Of a stretch of DNA of 64,000 bases, positions 22,500 to 31,440 are shown piece by piece (within the stretch, counting starts at the first letter, position 1; every line of letters begins with the position of its first letter). The DNA lies in contig NZ_JAEFAJ010000001.1 in assembly GCF_016287535.1 (NCBI RefSeq), positions 186,001 to 250,000 of the forward strand, given 5' to 3'. Origin of the DNA: Ruminococcus sp. GTDB taxonomy: Bacteria > Bacillota > Clostridia > Oscillospirales > Ruminococcaceae. Both the position numbers and the translations under genes were made by a program. The notes beneath the pieces are model-generated. The model had not been told where the DNA came from. It was given only the letters and a program-made list of their open reading frames with translations, and made no database searches.

Positions 22500-25276
22500 C
22501 AATTTTCCTCCGGTGAAAATGCAATATCCATATTATCGACTTCTTTTACAAGTTCAAACTCGATGTCATGAAGAGTCAGACCGTTTTGTGCAAAATAAAG
22601 CCTTATTGCCGAAAAACGCGAGAACAATGGTATCTCACAGGAAATAGGCACCTTCCTGCCGTCTGTACCGTTCCATGTAAGAGTACTGCAGGGAGTACCC
22701 ATAGCGAAAACAGTTACAGGTATCTGTGCAAGAGAGCTCTGTGTTGACGAAGCGGTCACTGTGACCTTATACCAGCCCATATTCTTCAATATAAGCGCAA
22801 ATGCATAATTCTGCCCTTTAATGCTCTTCAAACCGCTGAGGTCAATTTTCAGCTCCTTGTCGATATCATAGAATACGACCGGTCCATCAGAGTTTTCCTC
22901 GCTGTCGTCCCTGTTTATTATCCTGACCTTATCAGCCTCTCCGGTTACTCTCTTCATTGCGTCGGTAGTCAGTACAAATCCAAGAACATTGGCTGAATTG
23001 CGCTGCAGTTCTGCTCTTGTAATTACACCCTGCTCCAGTGCTGCCATAATTTTCTCATCAACGCAGGCACTGTCGGAGCAAACCATGTATACATCGTTCT
23101 GAGCGCGTATCATAGGAACATAATAGCTTCTCTCAGGCTCGCTGCCTCGGAAATTGACATTTGCCCACCAGTCTGTCATCGTAAAGCCCTTAAATCCCCA
23201 TTCGTTCCTTAGAATGACTGTATTGAGATCAAAGTTTCCGGCTGTCCACAAACCGTTAACCGCACCGTATGTTGTCATTATGGTCTTTGCTCCGCCTTCT
23301 TTCACGGCTATCTCAAAACCTTTAAGATATATCTCACGCAAAGCTCTTTCCGAAACGACCGAATCCAGGAAATGCCTGTTGGTTTCCTGATTATTCGCAC
23401 AGCAGTGCTTTACAGTACCAGTAACTCCAATACCGTGAAGTCCTCTGAGCTCTGCAGCTGCCATCTGACCTGTCAGATACGGATCTTCGGAGAAATATTC
23501 AAAATTGCGTCCGTTGAGTGGGTGCCTGTGTATATTCATGCCAGGACCGAGCAGGCAGTCCACCTTGTTAGCCTTCATTTCCATTCCCATAAATGTGAAA
23601 AGCTCACGTACAAGCTCACGATTGAACGTAGAGGCAATAAGAGTTCCGTTAGGCAGGCTGAACGCTTTTGTTCCGCAGTCAAGACGCATACCGGACGGAC
23701 CGTCCGAGCAGCAGCAGGCAGGAATACCGAAGCTTTCAAGCTCATCAGATACACCGCCGAAAGCAGAAGCAGTACCGGCAGTTACCCTCGGACTTCCCAT
23801 ACCTTCGCCGCGTACTATGCTTGAAAGAGCATTGTCCGAAAGCTGTGCAATAAATTCCTTCATGGAGTTCTTTCCGTTTTTGACATCTGCAAGCTTTATT
23901 CCCTTATCACCTGTATAATGTATCTCTTCGGGAATGGCGTCTGTTCTGCGTTTTTCCTCATTTATTCTGCTCAGGGGAGCGCTTTCCATTTTATAAGTAT
24001 AGATCTCTCCGTTTTTCTGAGCTTTTATACGCTCAAACGCTTCGACCGGAGCCATTGCCTGAGAGCATTTTTCAATAACAACAGTTTTGTCCTGTACAAA
24101 GCTGTAGACCTTTTCCGCCGTATGTACATCAGAACCTGCGTAGAATACATATTCTCCTTCTTCAAGCACCCAGCAGTATGGATTGCCGGTAATTCCGGAA
24201 TCATCGTAGGAAGCAAGCTTTTCCCTGTTTACAGAAATCACGACGCTCTGTGTCTCACCAGGCTTCAGTAAATTCGTTTTCTCAAAGCCGCAAAGCTCTC
24301 TTGCAGGCTGTCCGAGTTTCCCCTGAGGCTTGCCGACATAGAGCTGTACAACTTCTTTGCCTGAATATTTGCCCGTATTTGTAACATTAACTGTGAAAGT
24401 GAGCTCTCTGTCTCCGCTGACTGATACAGTCTCTATGCTGAAGGTCGTGTATGATAATCCGAATCCGAAAGGATACATCACCTTGTCAGCGGCAAATGTC
24501 TCAAACCAGCGATAGCCCACATATATATCCTCTGTATAGACAGCCTTTTCCTTGTTGCCGAAATACTGATCAGAAGAATAGTCCGATATTTTTACCGCTA
24601 TCGTATCCGGCAGTTTTCCCGACGGGCTCACCTTTCCGGTAAGTACAGCTGCTGTACCGGTTCCGCCTGTCATGCCGCCCTGCCAAACGTATAATAATGA
24701 ATCAGGGCACACCTCGTTTATTTCATTGATATCTATTAAACTACCCACATTGAGCAGAACGATAACCTTACCGAAATATTTTCTGACCTTTCTGAGCATA
24801 TCAATCTCAAGCTCGGATAAAAGGAAAGATCCCGCTTCTGCTCTTGCGTCCTGCTCCTCGCCGGCAGTTCTGCCGATTATAACGATCGCTCTGCTGCCTT
24901 TTGCAGCAGCAGCCTCAACAATACTGTCATCAAGAGGCATTTCCTTCTGTGCCCAGGGTTCTGCTCCCCAGCCGTCTCCGAGCTCAAACGGATTTTCTTC
25001 GTCCCATCTGTGGTATATTCCGAGCAGCTCTTCATTTATCTTGACTCCTGCTTCAAGCAGTCCGTCAACTATGCCGGTCACCTTTGAAACATTGACCATT
25101 CCGCCGGAACCTGTTCCGCTTTTATAATAATGAAGCTGTATCCTGCCGAATACAGAAACTGTTTCATTCATATCGAGCGGAAGAGCGCCGTTGTCATTTT
25201 TCAGCATAACAATACCTTCCGCTACGGTCTCGGCAGCTTTTTCCAGATATTTGTTCCAATCGAGTATCATTTCCAT
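22499..25276 (-). CDS. Glycoside hydrolase family 3 (beta-glucosidase-like), circularly permuted
   Basis: 925 aa. The domain order is swapped relative to ordinary GH3: the alpha/beta sandwich comes first (ETVAEGIVMLKNDNGALPL to SYTTFS), then a fibronectin-III-like domain (about 290-395), then the catalytic TIM barrel (SDGPSGMR, GPGMNIHRHPLNGRNFEYFSEDP, KHCCANNQE) with the nucleophile Asp702 in FTMTDWW. A last 125-residue beta domain resembles a carbohydrate-binding module. This inverted plan is known from Ruminococcus albus beta-glucosidase. No signal peptide, so it acts on imported oligosaccharides. The start is uncertain among several Met near GAGAGGTG. Confidence 0.93.
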   Translation of the reverse strand: MEMILDWNKYLEKAAETVAEGIVMLKNDNGALPLDMNETVSVFGRIQLHYYKSGTGSGGMVNVSKVTGIVDGLLEAGVKINEELLGIYHRWDEENPFELGDGWGAEPWAQKEMPLDDSIVEAAAAKGSRAIVIIGRTAGEEQDARAEAGSFLLSELEIDMLRKVRKYFGKVIVLLNVGSLIDINEINEVCPDSLLYVWQGGMTGGTGTAAVLTGKVSPSGKLPDTIAVKISDYSSDQYFGNKEKAVYTEDIYVGYRWFETFAADKVMYPFGFGLSYTTFSIETVSVSGDRELTFTVNVTNTGKYSGKEVVQLYVGKPQGKLGQPARELCGFEKTNLLKPGETQSVVISVNREKLASYDDSGITGNPYCWVLEEGEYVFYAGSDVHTAEKVYSFVQDKTVVIEKCSQAMAPVEAFERIKAQKNGEIYTYKMESAPLSRINEEKRRTDAIPEEIHYTGDKGIKLADVKNGKNSMKEFIAQLSDNALSSIVRGEGMGSPRVTAGTASAFGGVSDELESFGIPACCCSDGPSGMRLDCGTKAFSLPNGTLIASTFNRELVRELFTFMGMEMKANKVDCLLGPGMNIHRHPLNGRNFEYFSEDPYLTGQMAAAELRGLHGIGVTGTVKHCCANNQETNRHFLDSVVSERALREIYLKGFEIAVKEGGAKTIMTTYGAVNGLWTAGNFDLNTVILRNEWGFKGFTMTDWWANVNFRGSEPERSYYVPMIRAQNDVYMVCSDSACVDEKIMAALEQGVITRAELQRNSANVLGFVLTTDAMKRVTGEADKVRIINRDDSEENSDGPVVFYDIDKELKIDLSGLKSIKGQNYAFALILKNMGWYKVTVTASSTQSSLAQIPVTVFAMGTPCSTLTWNGTDGRKVPISCEIPLFSRFSAIRLYFAQNGLTLHDIEFELVKEVDNMDIAFSPEEN

Positions 25277-25312
25277 AGATATCATCACCTCTCTGTTAAA
25301 GTAAGTGATTAT

Positions 25313-25341
25313 ATTATATCAAATTCTGCCTGCTTTTGCAA
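25313..25341 (-). promoter_or_regulatory. Promoter of the GH3 gene
   Basis: TTGCAA, 17 nt, TATAAT on the minus strand, about 35 nt before the start codon. Confidence 0.75.
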
Positions 25342-25384
25342 GGGTTTTGATCGAGTTTAAACAAAAGAACTGATATAAAAATCA

Positions 25385-25416
25385 AAAAACGACAAAGTAT
25401 ATACCTTGCCGTTTCA
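25385..25416 (-). terminator. Terminator after the rubrerythrin gene
   Basis: Stem ACGGCAAGGTA/TATACTTTGTCGT with one G-U pair, then TTTTTT on the minus strand. Confidence 0.75.
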
Positions 25417-25427
25417 ATGAATATTTA

Positions 25428-25979
25428 TCAGCCGAAATATCTCTTGAGAAGTCCTTCAAATGCCTTTCCGTGACGTGCTTCATCCTTGGCCATTTCATGA
25501 ACCGTATCATGGATAGCATCAAGATTGAGCTCCTTAGCTCTTTTAGCAAGCTTCAGCTTGCCCTCTGTAGCACCGTGCTCAGCTGCAACTCTCTTTTCGA
25601 GATTTTCCTTTGTTGAAGATGAAAGGATTTCACCCAGAAGCTCTGCAAACTTTGCGGCGTGCTCTGCTTCCTCATAAGCAGCCTTTTCCCAGTATGCGCC
25701 AATCTCAGCGTATCCTTCCCTGTATGCTACTCTTGCCATTGCAAGATACATACCGACCTCGGTACATTCTCCGCTGAAGTTCGCTCTGAGACCGTCAAGG
25801 ATCTCCTGATCTGTTACAGCCTTTGCGACTCCGAGCTCGTGCTCGCAGGCAAATACAAGCTTATCACCTGTTTGTTTCTCAATGAACTTTGAACCGGGAA
25901 CTCCGCACTGAGGACATTTCTCCGGGGGTGCATCTCCTTCGTGAACATATCCGCAAACGGGACATACATAAGTCTTCAT
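25428..25979 (-). CDS. Reverse rubrerythrin (rubredoxin domain first)
   Basis: 183 aa. An N-terminal rubredoxin-like iron site ([12 protein letters not shown] then [12 protein letters not shown]) precedes a four-helix ferritin-like diiron domain with ligands in [21 protein letters not shown] and [11 protein letters not shown]. Rubrerythrins reduce H2O2 in anaerobes with electrons from NADH-linked reductases or rubredoxin; the reversed domain order is that of Clostridium 'reverse rubrerythrin'. GGAGG 8 nt before the ATG at 25979 fixes the start. It lies 74 bp after the NrdD-tail-like gene and near a Crp/Fnr regulator, which suggests an oxygen or redox stress locus. Confidence 0.95.
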   Translation of the reverse strand: MKTYVCPVCGYVHEGDAPPEKCPQCGVPGSKFIEKQTGDKLVFACEHELGVAKAVTDQEILDGLRANFSGECTEVGMYLAMARVAYREGYAEIGAYWEKAAYEEAEHAAKFAELLGEILSSSTKENLEKRVAAEHGATEGKLKLAKRAKELNLDAIHDTVHEMAKDEARHGKAFEGLLKRYFG

Positions 25980-26053
25980 AATAGTTACCTCCATTGTATT
26001 AATATTATTGTTGAGTCCGAGCTAAGACAGCTGCCTTGCTGATGTGGACAAAT

Positions 26054-26320
26054 TCAAACCGAGTGTTTTACTCTGTCATGTTCCTCTGCGCGTTTACCGT
26101 TATTGAAACGGTCGAGGGTGCCTACGAGATACCCTGTGATGCGTCTTATTCTGTCAAAGGGAACATCTTTCGCAAAATCATACTGAAGATCAACATAGTC
26201 TCCGTCGGTTTTTACTGTCATACCGAGGATCTCTCTGTCGCTGTACTTCTTCCTGCCGTAATCAATATATGCATTGATCTCGTCCTGAGAAATCTGTTCG
26301 CCTACAACATTTACCTTCAT
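26054..26320 (-). CDS. Free-standing NrdD C-terminal-domain-like (glycyl-radical-type) small protein, 88 aa
   Basis: The C-terminal 30 residues, from RIRRITGYLVGTLDRFNNGK to a late AEEHDRVKH, match the end of anaerobic ribonucleotide reductase NrdD, where the Gly of R-x-x-GY carries the radical (Gly63 here). No catalytic barrel or zinc site is present, and the N-terminal half (from MKVNVVGEQISQDEINAYID) looks like a separate small domain. Such proteins are usually annotated as anaerobic ribonucleotide reductase, but this cannot be an enzyme alone. AAGGAGG selects the ATG at 26320. Divergent from a Crp/Fnr regulator and upstream of rubrerythrin. Whether the glycine is radicalised is unknown. 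Confidence 0.75.
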   Translation of the reverse strand: MKVNVVGEQISQDEINAYIDYGRKKYSDREILGMTVKTDGDYVDLQYDFAKDVPFDRIRRITGYLVGTLDRFNNGKRAEEHDRVKHSV

Positions 26321-26346
26321 TGTGATCGACCTCCTTAAAAATAGTA

Positions 26347-26375
26347 TTGACATTTGACTGAATATATTGTATCAT
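26347..26375 (+). promoter_or_regulatory. Promoter of the Crp/Fnr regulator gene
   Basis: TTGACA, 17 nt, TATCAT. Confidence 0.7.
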
Positions 26376-26392
26376 ATATAAAATGAAAAATC

Positions 26393-26408
26393 TGTTGCAT
26401 CTGCAACA
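26393..26408 (+). promoter_or_regulatory. Perfect palindrome before the Crp/Fnr gene, likely autoregulatory operator
   Basis: TGTTGCA-TC-TGCAACA, a perfect 16-base inverted repeat just downstream of the promoter and 2 nt before the ribosome site. Size and symmetry fit a Crp-family dimer. Confidence 0.6.
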
Positions 26409-26423
26409 AAGGAGTGAAAAAAT

Positions 26424-27092
26424 ATGTTACCTGAGGATAACATACTGTTCAAAGGTATAGAAGCCGGCGACTGTCACCGTATGATAAGCTGCTTCAATGC
26501 TGATATTCGTACTTTCAAGCCGGGAAGCCGGATTATGGATTACTCCGACAATCCAGACAAACTCGGCATAGTCCTTAACGGTACAGCTGTAATGGTAAGA
26601 TACGATGTCAACGGAGTCCGCTCCATTATGGAATCCCTTGGCGAACAGAGCGTTTTCGGCGTATACTTTACATTCACCGCCTCCCAGCGCAGCGGCATAG
26701 AAATAGTAGCGGAAAACGAATGTGAAGTAATGTTCGTAAAGCGTTCGGAAATAACAAAAAGATGCGAAAATGCCTGCCAGTGCCATTCAAGGGTCGTTGA
26801 AAATCTCCTTGACCTTATGTCCGAAAAGGCTATCTCCCTCAATGAGAGGATAGAGGTCCTCAGCCAGCGTTCAATAGAAGAGAAGCTGATAAGCTGTCTT
26901 AGTATCATAGAGGAAAAGACTCCCAAGGGAAAGGCTCCGCAGATTCCTTTTTCCACCACGGCTTTGTCAGATTACCTTTGCGTCAACAGAAGCGCGCTTC
27001 AGCGTGAGATATCAAGACTGAAAAAAGAGGGCGTACTATCCATATCCAAAAGAAAATTCAAGCTCATGAGATATCCTGATCAGACATATTGA
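26424..27092 (+). CDS. Crp/Fnr family transcriptional regulator
   Basis: 222 aa. An N-terminal cyclic-nucleotide-type beta barrel (about 15-130; the glycine turns around LGIVLNGTAVMVRYD and GEQSVFGVYFTF), a dimer helix (about 130-155), then a winged helix with recognition region TTALSDYLCVNRSALQREISRLKKEG. There is no N-terminal Fnr four-cysteine cluster; Cys residues are scattered (GDCHRMISCF, RCENACQC), so a [4Fe-4S] sensor of the Fnr sort is not shown. Effector unknown. Divergent from the NrdD-tail-like and rubrerythrin genes, with a perfect palindrome in its leader. GGAG ribosome site. Confidence 0.9.
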   Translation: MLPEDNILFKGIEAGDCHRMISCFNADIRTFKPGSRIMDYSDNPDKLGIVLNGTAVMVRYDVNGVRSIMESLGEQSVFGVYFTFTASQRSGIEIVAENECEVMFVKRSEITKRCENACQCHSRVVENLLDLMSEKAISLNERIEVLSQRSIEEKLISCLSIIEEKTPKGKAPQIPFSTTALSDYLCVNRSALQREISRLKKEGVLSISKRKFKLMRYPDQTY

Positions 27093-27155
27093 CAGTTATA
27101 ATTATATATGCTATAATATCACTTGTATTTTTACTTGAAAGGAACATTATTAATT

Positions 27156-28019
27156 ATGATATGGGAAATGATCAAAACCATAATACTCGGAATCGTTGAA
27201 GGTATAACCGAATGGCTGCCCATAAGCAGTACCGGTCATCTGATACTCGTAGGAGAATTCCTGAAACTTGATAAATCAGAAGATTTCAAGGAAATGTTCG
27301 ATGTTGTAATACAGTTCGGCGCTATACTTGCCGTTGTTGTTATCTTCTGGAAAAAGCTCTGGCCCTTCGGCAAAAAGGATAACGCTCATCCGCTCAATAA
27401 AACACCTTTCGGCAAGATGATAAAGACTGATATCTTCGAGATGTGGTTCAAGGTGCTCGTAGCCTGTGTACCGGCTGCAGTCATTGGTCTTCTCCTTGAC
27501 GACTGGATAGACGAGCATTTCTACAATCCGTGGACTGTTGCGATCGCACTTATCGTTTTCGGCGTTGCATTCATCGTTGTGGAAAACTGGAACAAGAACA
27601 GGAAGCCAAAGATAAATACCATTGCAGAGCTCACCTTCAAAGCCGCACTGATAATCGGTATATTCCAGCTCATAGCCGCTATATTCCCCGGAACATCTCG
27701 TTCAGGCGCTACTATAGTAGGAGCCCTTCTTATCGGAGTTTCAAGAACTGTGGCTGCTGAATTCACCTTCTATCTTGCTATCCCTGTAATGTTCGGCGCA
27801 AGCCTGCTGAAGCTTGTCAAATTCGGCTTTGACTTTACCGGAAGCGAGCTTGCCGTCCTCTTTATCGGCTGTGTAGTAGCGTTTGCAGTTTCTATATTTG
27901 TTATCAAATTCCTTATGGACTACATAAAGAAACACGATTTCAAGGTATTTGGCTGGTACAGGATCGTACTCGGAATACTTGTCATCGCATATTTCGGCAT
28001 AAAGGCTATTGTAAAATAA
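27156..28019 (+). CDS. uppP: Undecaprenyl-diphosphate phosphatase
   Basis: 287 aa, about eight membrane segments. Releases phosphate from undecaprenyl pyrophosphate so the lipid carrier of peptidoglycan can be reused. The two BacA motifs are seen: [20 protein letters not shown] near the N-terminus and [11 protein letters not shown] around residue 180. Start: the ATG at 27156 follows GAAAGGAA by some 12 nt, longer than ideal; a TTG 11 codons upstream is less likely. It lies about 60 bp after the Crp/Fnr gene. A strong terminator follows. Confidence 0.96.
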   Translation: MIWEMIKTIILGIVEGITEWLPISSTGHLILVGEFLKLDKSEDFKEMFDVVIQFGAILAVVVIFWKKLWPFGKKDNAHPLNKTPFGKMIKTDIFEMWFKVLVACVPAAVIGLLLDDWIDEHFYNPWTVAIALIVFGVAFIVVENWNKNRKPKINTIAELTFKAALIIGIFQLIAAIFPGTSRSGATIVGALLIGVSRTVAAEFTFYLAIPVMFGASLLKLVKFGFDFTGSELAVLFIGCVVAFAVSIFVIKFLMDYIKKHDFKVFGWYRIVLGILVIAYFGIKAIVK

Positions 28020-28030
28020 ATATTAAAGCA

Positions 28031-28060
28031 AAAAGGCAGCTCAACGAGCTGCCTTTTTTA
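28031..28060. terminator. Bidirectional terminator between uppP and the PC4-like gene
   Basis: AAAGGCAGCTC-AAC-GAGCTGCCTTT with A and T runs on both sides. Confidence 0.9.
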
Positions 28061-28297
28061 TTATTCCTCAAACGAGTCAAGATCAATGCCTGCAAGAAGT
28101 TCCTTGAGTTCTGCAAGCTCATCAGCTGTCAGTGTGACGCCCTTTCCCATTCTTGAGTGATCCGGAGACCATTCACGTATATCATACTTGGGCTCATACT
28201 CGTTCCAGCTTACCATATTGAGTTCCTTGGTCCAGCCCTTTGCGTTTTCAGAAAGAACACCGATCTTTTCTGTAATTTCATATTTTAGCTCTGCCAT
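28061..28297 (-). CDS. PC4/YdbC-family single-stranded DNA-binding protein
   Basis: 78 aa. The sequence KYEITEKIGVLSENAKGW followed by ELNMVSWN and YDIREWSPDHSRMGKGVTLT is typical of the YdbC/PC4 family, whose small beta-sheet-plus-helix dimer binds single-stranded DNA; a Lactococcus YdbC structure is known. Usual length. AAAGGAG before the ATG at 28297 selects this start over a longer frame. It has its own promoter (TGGACA-N17-TATAAT). The cellular role in Firmicutes is not settled; transcription or replication support is inference. Confidence 0.88.
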   Translation of the reverse strand: MAELKYEITEKIGVLSENAKGWTKELNMVSWNEYEPKYDIREWSPDHSRMGKGVTLTADELAELKELLAGIDLDSFEE

Positions 28298-28345
28298 ATT
28301 GATTTCTCCTTTCAAGATCCGGCTTAAAAACCATTTCAATTTGAT

Positions 28346-28374
28346 ATTATATCATATAAAAAAAGATTTGTCCA
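28346..28374 (-). promoter_or_regulatory. Promoter of the PC4/YdbC gene
   Basis: TGGACA, 17 nt, TATAAT, minus strand. Confidence 0.65.
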
Positions 28375-28395
28375 TACCTGAAAAGAAAATTTTTT

Positions 28396-28698
28396 TTAAA
28401 TTGATACTCTCAGAAAATCAAGCGCTCTTCCGTAAAGCTGTCTCGGCTTTGACCTGTTCGTGATAAGAGATTCCGCAAAAACAACGGCGTCTTCAATATT
28501 CCTGGAAAAATCAGGGATACATTCCTCGTCCCCGCTTTTTCTGTCGATCACCTCAACACCGTATGTAATGACTTCGTCTCCGAAGAGCTGCATTCGTCCG
28601 CTCAGCACCCTGTATGCGACCTTATTTTCTCCGTAGATCTCCATATAGAGTGTTTTGTCACGTACTTCCTGCACTTTTTTCTTTACTGTCCCGAACAT
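28396..28698 (-). CDS. DUF6514-like hypothetical protein, 100 aa
   Basis: No membrane segment or metal motif. The pattern YRVLSGRMQLFGDEVITYGVEV, then IPDFSRNIEDAVVFAESL and the ending LYGRALDFL resembles DUF6514, a small Clostridia family of unknown function; this assignment is from memory of the pattern. AAAGGAG before the ATG and a TTCACA-N17-TATAAT promoter upstream support a real, separately transcribed gene. It lies downstream of the alarmone synthetase gene. Confidence 0.7.
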   Translation of the reverse strand: MFGTVKKKVQEVRDKTLYMEIYGENKVAYRVLSGRMQLFGDEVITYGVEVIDRKSGDEECIPDFSRNIEDAVVFAESLITNRSKPRQLYGRALDFLRVSI

Positions 28699-28740
28699 TT
28701 TACTGCTCCTTTCTATTTTTACTGCCTTATGACATTTATT

Positions 28741-28769
28741 ATTATAGCATCGGATACAGTAAATGTGAA
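28741..28769 (-). promoter_or_regulatory. Promoter of the DUF6514-like gene
   Basis: TTCACA, 17 nt, TATAAT, minus strand. Confidence 0.6.
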
Positions 28770-28833
28770 CGGGGATTTTTTTGTAAAACTGTAGGATTAT
28801 TCGGATATATTGACGAAACAGCGCTGCTACCGG

Positions 28834-29526
28834 TCATTCAATATCATTTATCTGCATATAGATACGCTGCATCTGCATATCGGTCTGGGCTATACGCTCC
28901 GCACATTCACGAAGCTCCTCGGATATTTCGGCTGGTATCTCGGAGGAAGTCTTGTATTTGAGCTGATGCTCAAGACTTGCCCAGAAATCCATAGCTATGG
29001 TCCTTATCTGTATCTCAACCGGAGCATACTCCTTGTGAGTCGAAAGGTATACAGGTACATTCAATACGATATGATAGCTGCGGTAGCCGCTTGGCTTCGG
29101 CTTTTTGATATAGTCCTTCCTCTTTATGACCGTAAAGTCGTCACGTCTGCTCAGCATCTCCGCTATCGCATAGATATCGGTTATATAGTAGCAGGTAACA
29201 CGTATACCGGCAAGATCAAGAAGATTTTTTCTTGCTGCTTCCGTAGTAATAGGCAGCCCTTTCTTCTGGAGCTTTCCTATTATAGACTGCGGAGACTTTA
29301 ACCTGCTCTCAATATTATGTATAGGATTGCGCTGGAATTTTACGCCGAATTCATTGTCAAGAATGTTCAGATAGGTTTTTACGACCTCTATCGCCGAGTC
29401 ATAAAGATGCTGAAGCTGCAGAAAATCATAGAAAACGTGTGAAAACATTTCCTTCATGGATTCGCTGTTATCAGCAAGCGCTGGAAGATTGTCAAACGCC
29501 TCTTCGTAAAAGTCCCTTTCGCTCAT
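28834..29526 (-). CDS. relQ: Small alarmone synthetase, GTP pyrophosphokinase (RelQ/YjbM type)
   Basis: 230 aa: a stand-alone RelA/SpoT synthetase domain with no hydrolase, TGS or ACT domain. It transfers pyrophosphate from ATP to GTP or GDP to make (p)ppGpp. Visible are DLAGIRVTCYYITDIY, the G-loop-like KPKPSGYRSYHIVL, and VEIQIRTIAMDFWASLEHQLKYK. The helical N- and C-terminal extensions fit the tetrameric RelQ type rather than RelP, which is why that symbol is given. Lies 18 bp after the ABC exporter gene, so probably one operon with it. Confidence 0.92.
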   Translation of the reverse strand: MSERDFYEEAFDNLPALADNSESMKEMFSHVFYDFLQLQHLYDSAIEVVKTYLNILDNEFGVKFQRNPIHNIESRLKSPQSIIGKLQKKGLPITTEAARKNLLDLAGIRVTCYYITDIYAIAEMLSRRDDFTVIKRKDYIKKPKPSGYRSYHIVLNVPVYLSTHKEYAPVEIQIRTIAMDFWASLEHQLKYKTSSEIPAEISEELRECAERIAQTDMQMQRIYMQINDIE

Positions 29527-29544
29527 TCTGTATCATTCCTTTCT

Positions 29545-31410
29545 TCAGCTCTCGCTGTCCTCGCCTTCCGTATATTCAAAGCTGTCGGAAGTATTTCCGG
29601 CTTTGCTGAACTGCGTCTTATAAAGCTCTGAATAAACGCCTCCTCTGTTTACAAGGTCACTATGGGTACCTCTTTCAGAAATGACGCCGTCTTTGATTAC
29701 AAGTATCTCGTCAGCGGCAAGGATAGTAGATAATCTGTGTGCAATGAGTATACTTGTTCTTGAAGATATAAGCGGCTCGATAGCGTCCTGTATCTTCTGC
29801 TCCGATATTGAGTCAAGCGCAGAGGTCGCTTCGTCGAATATCATCAGCGCAGGATCCTTCAGCAGAACACGGGCTATGGATATACGCTGTTTTTCGCCGC
29901 CTGACAGCTTCAGTCCCCTGTTTCCCACTACAGTGTCAAGACCTGTTTCCTGCTTTTCGATGAATTCGTAAATATTTGCCTGCTTGCAGGCTTCTATAAG
30001 CTCTTCCTCCGTTGCGTCCGGCTTTGCATACAGGAGGTTTTCACGGATAGTTCCGTTGAACAGATATGTTTCCTGACTGACTATTCCTATGTGTTTCCTT
30101 AAATACTCAAGGTCAAGCTTTCTTACGTCAATACCGTCAAAAAGGACACTTCCGGCTGTAACGTCATAAAGACGCGGGATAAGATTTACAAGAGTGCTCT
30201 TTCCTGAGCCGGAGGGTCCGACTATTGCAATACATTTTCCGCTGCTGAGACTGAATGTGATATCATTGAGTATCTGACGCTCCTTATCGTAGTAGAAGCC
30301 GACATTTCTGAACTCCACCTCACCGTTTGGCTCTTTGTCCGGAGTTACAGCGTCAGGAGCATTCTCTATCTCAACGGGCATATCGTAATACTCGAATATA
30401 CGGGTAAACATAGCCATTGAACGTATCCAGTCCACCTGTATGTTAAGAAGCTGGTTCACAGGTCCGTACATTCTTCCGAGAAGTGCTACAAGCACCGTGA
30501 TATCGCCGACTGTAAGGTCAGAATCGTACTTCATCATAAGTATACCGCCGGCAAGATAAATAAGCATAGGGCCTATGCTTGAAAAAGTTGTCAGCGCAAC
30601 TCTGAACCATCTGCCTGCCATACCCTCGCGGATATTGAGCTTTATCATCTTATGGTTTACTTTTTCGTATTTCTCATACTCTGTCTGCTCCATACCGAAA
30701 AGCTTTACAAGGAGCTGTCCGCTGACAGACATGGTCTCGTTGAGTATGCCGTTTATCTCGTCGCTGCACGCCTGAGATTCCTTGGTTATTGTCCACCTTG
30801 TCTTTCCGGCGCTTCGTGTAGGTATAGCGAAAAGCGGTACGACAAGTATTCCGACTATGGCAAGTATCCAGTTCTGCCTGAACATTACGATCATCGCCAC
30901 TATCAGCGTGATCGAATTGGAAAGTATACTGGTAAGGGTATTTGTGATTATCTGCTGTACTCCTGAGATATCGCTGGTCATTCTTGTTATGATATCGCCC
31001 TGATTATTGGAGGTGAAAAAGCGCTGTGACATTTTCTGAAGATGAGCATACATCTTGTTTCTCATATCATAAGTGATGTGCTGAGCTATCCATGTGTTCA
31101 TATAGCTTTCAAGAACGCCTATAAGATTTGCTCCGAGCGTTACCGCAAGCGATAAAACTATAAAGAGTATCAGTTTTTTCAGGCTCCTGCCGATAAGTCC
31201 TTCATCTATGATCTTACCTGTCAGTACAGACGGAAGAAGGCTGAGCGTTGATGAAATAACTATCGCTATCAGAACTATCGTCATCTGCTTCCAGTACGGC
31301 TTTAAATATGAAAAGATCCTTTTCAGAAGATCCTTTGTAACTTTCGGACGGTTTTTCTTCTCCTCATCGGTAAGATATCCCATACCTCTCGGTCCACCTA
31401 CAGGCGGCAT
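29545..31410 (-). CDS. ABC exporter, fused permease and ATPase (half-transporter)
   Basis: 621 aa. Six membrane segments (about 45-310) of the type I exporter fold, then a nucleotide-binding domain with Walker A GPSGSGKST (398-406), signature LSGGEKQR, Walker B LMIFDEATSALD and switch IAHRLST. All catalytic residues are canonical, so it can act as a homodimer; no partner half is adjacent. Substrate unknown (lipid, drug or peptide). The N-terminal MPPVGGPRGMGYL with DEEKKNRPK is common in Clostridia exporters of the YknU/YfiB kind. AAGGAG ribosome site. Operon: TPM lipoprotein - this gene - relQ. Confidence 0.93.
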   Translation of the reverse strand: MPPVGGPRGMGYLTDEEKKNRPKVTKDLLKRIFSYLKPYWKQMTIVLIAIVISSTLSLLPSVLTGKIIDEGLIGRSLKKLILFIVLSLAVTLGANLIGVLESYMNTWIAQHITYDMRNKMYAHLQKMSQRFFTSNNQGDIITRMTSDISGVQQIITNTLTSILSNSITLIVAMIVMFRQNWILAIVGILVVPLFAIPTRSAGKTRWTITKESQACSDEINGILNETMSVSGQLLVKLFGMEQTEYEKYEKVNHKMIKLNIREGMAGRWFRVALTTFSSIGPMLIYLAGGILMMKYDSDLTVGDITVLVALLGRMYGPVNQLLNIQVDWIRSMAMFTRIFEYYDMPVEIENAPDAVTPDKEPNGEVEFRNVGFYYDKERQILNDITFSLSSGKCIAIVGPSGSGKSTLVNLIPRLYDVTAGSVLFDGIDVRKLDLEYLRKHIGIVSQETYLFNGTIRENLLYAKPDATEEELIEACKQANIYEFIEKQETGLDTVVGNRGLKLSGGEKQRISIARVLLKDPALMIFDEATSALDSISEQKIQDAIEPLISSRTSILIAHRLSTILAADEILVIKDGVISERGTHSDLVNRGGVYSELYKTQFSKAGNTSDSFEYTEGEDSES

Positions 31411-31440
31411 AAATATCAGCTCCTTATTATATATTATATA

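Noticed and set aside
26020..26040. AAGACAGCTGCCTT near-palindrome before rubrerythrin
   Set aside because: One mismatch, no clear promoter beside it and no T-run; too weak to call an operator or terminator.
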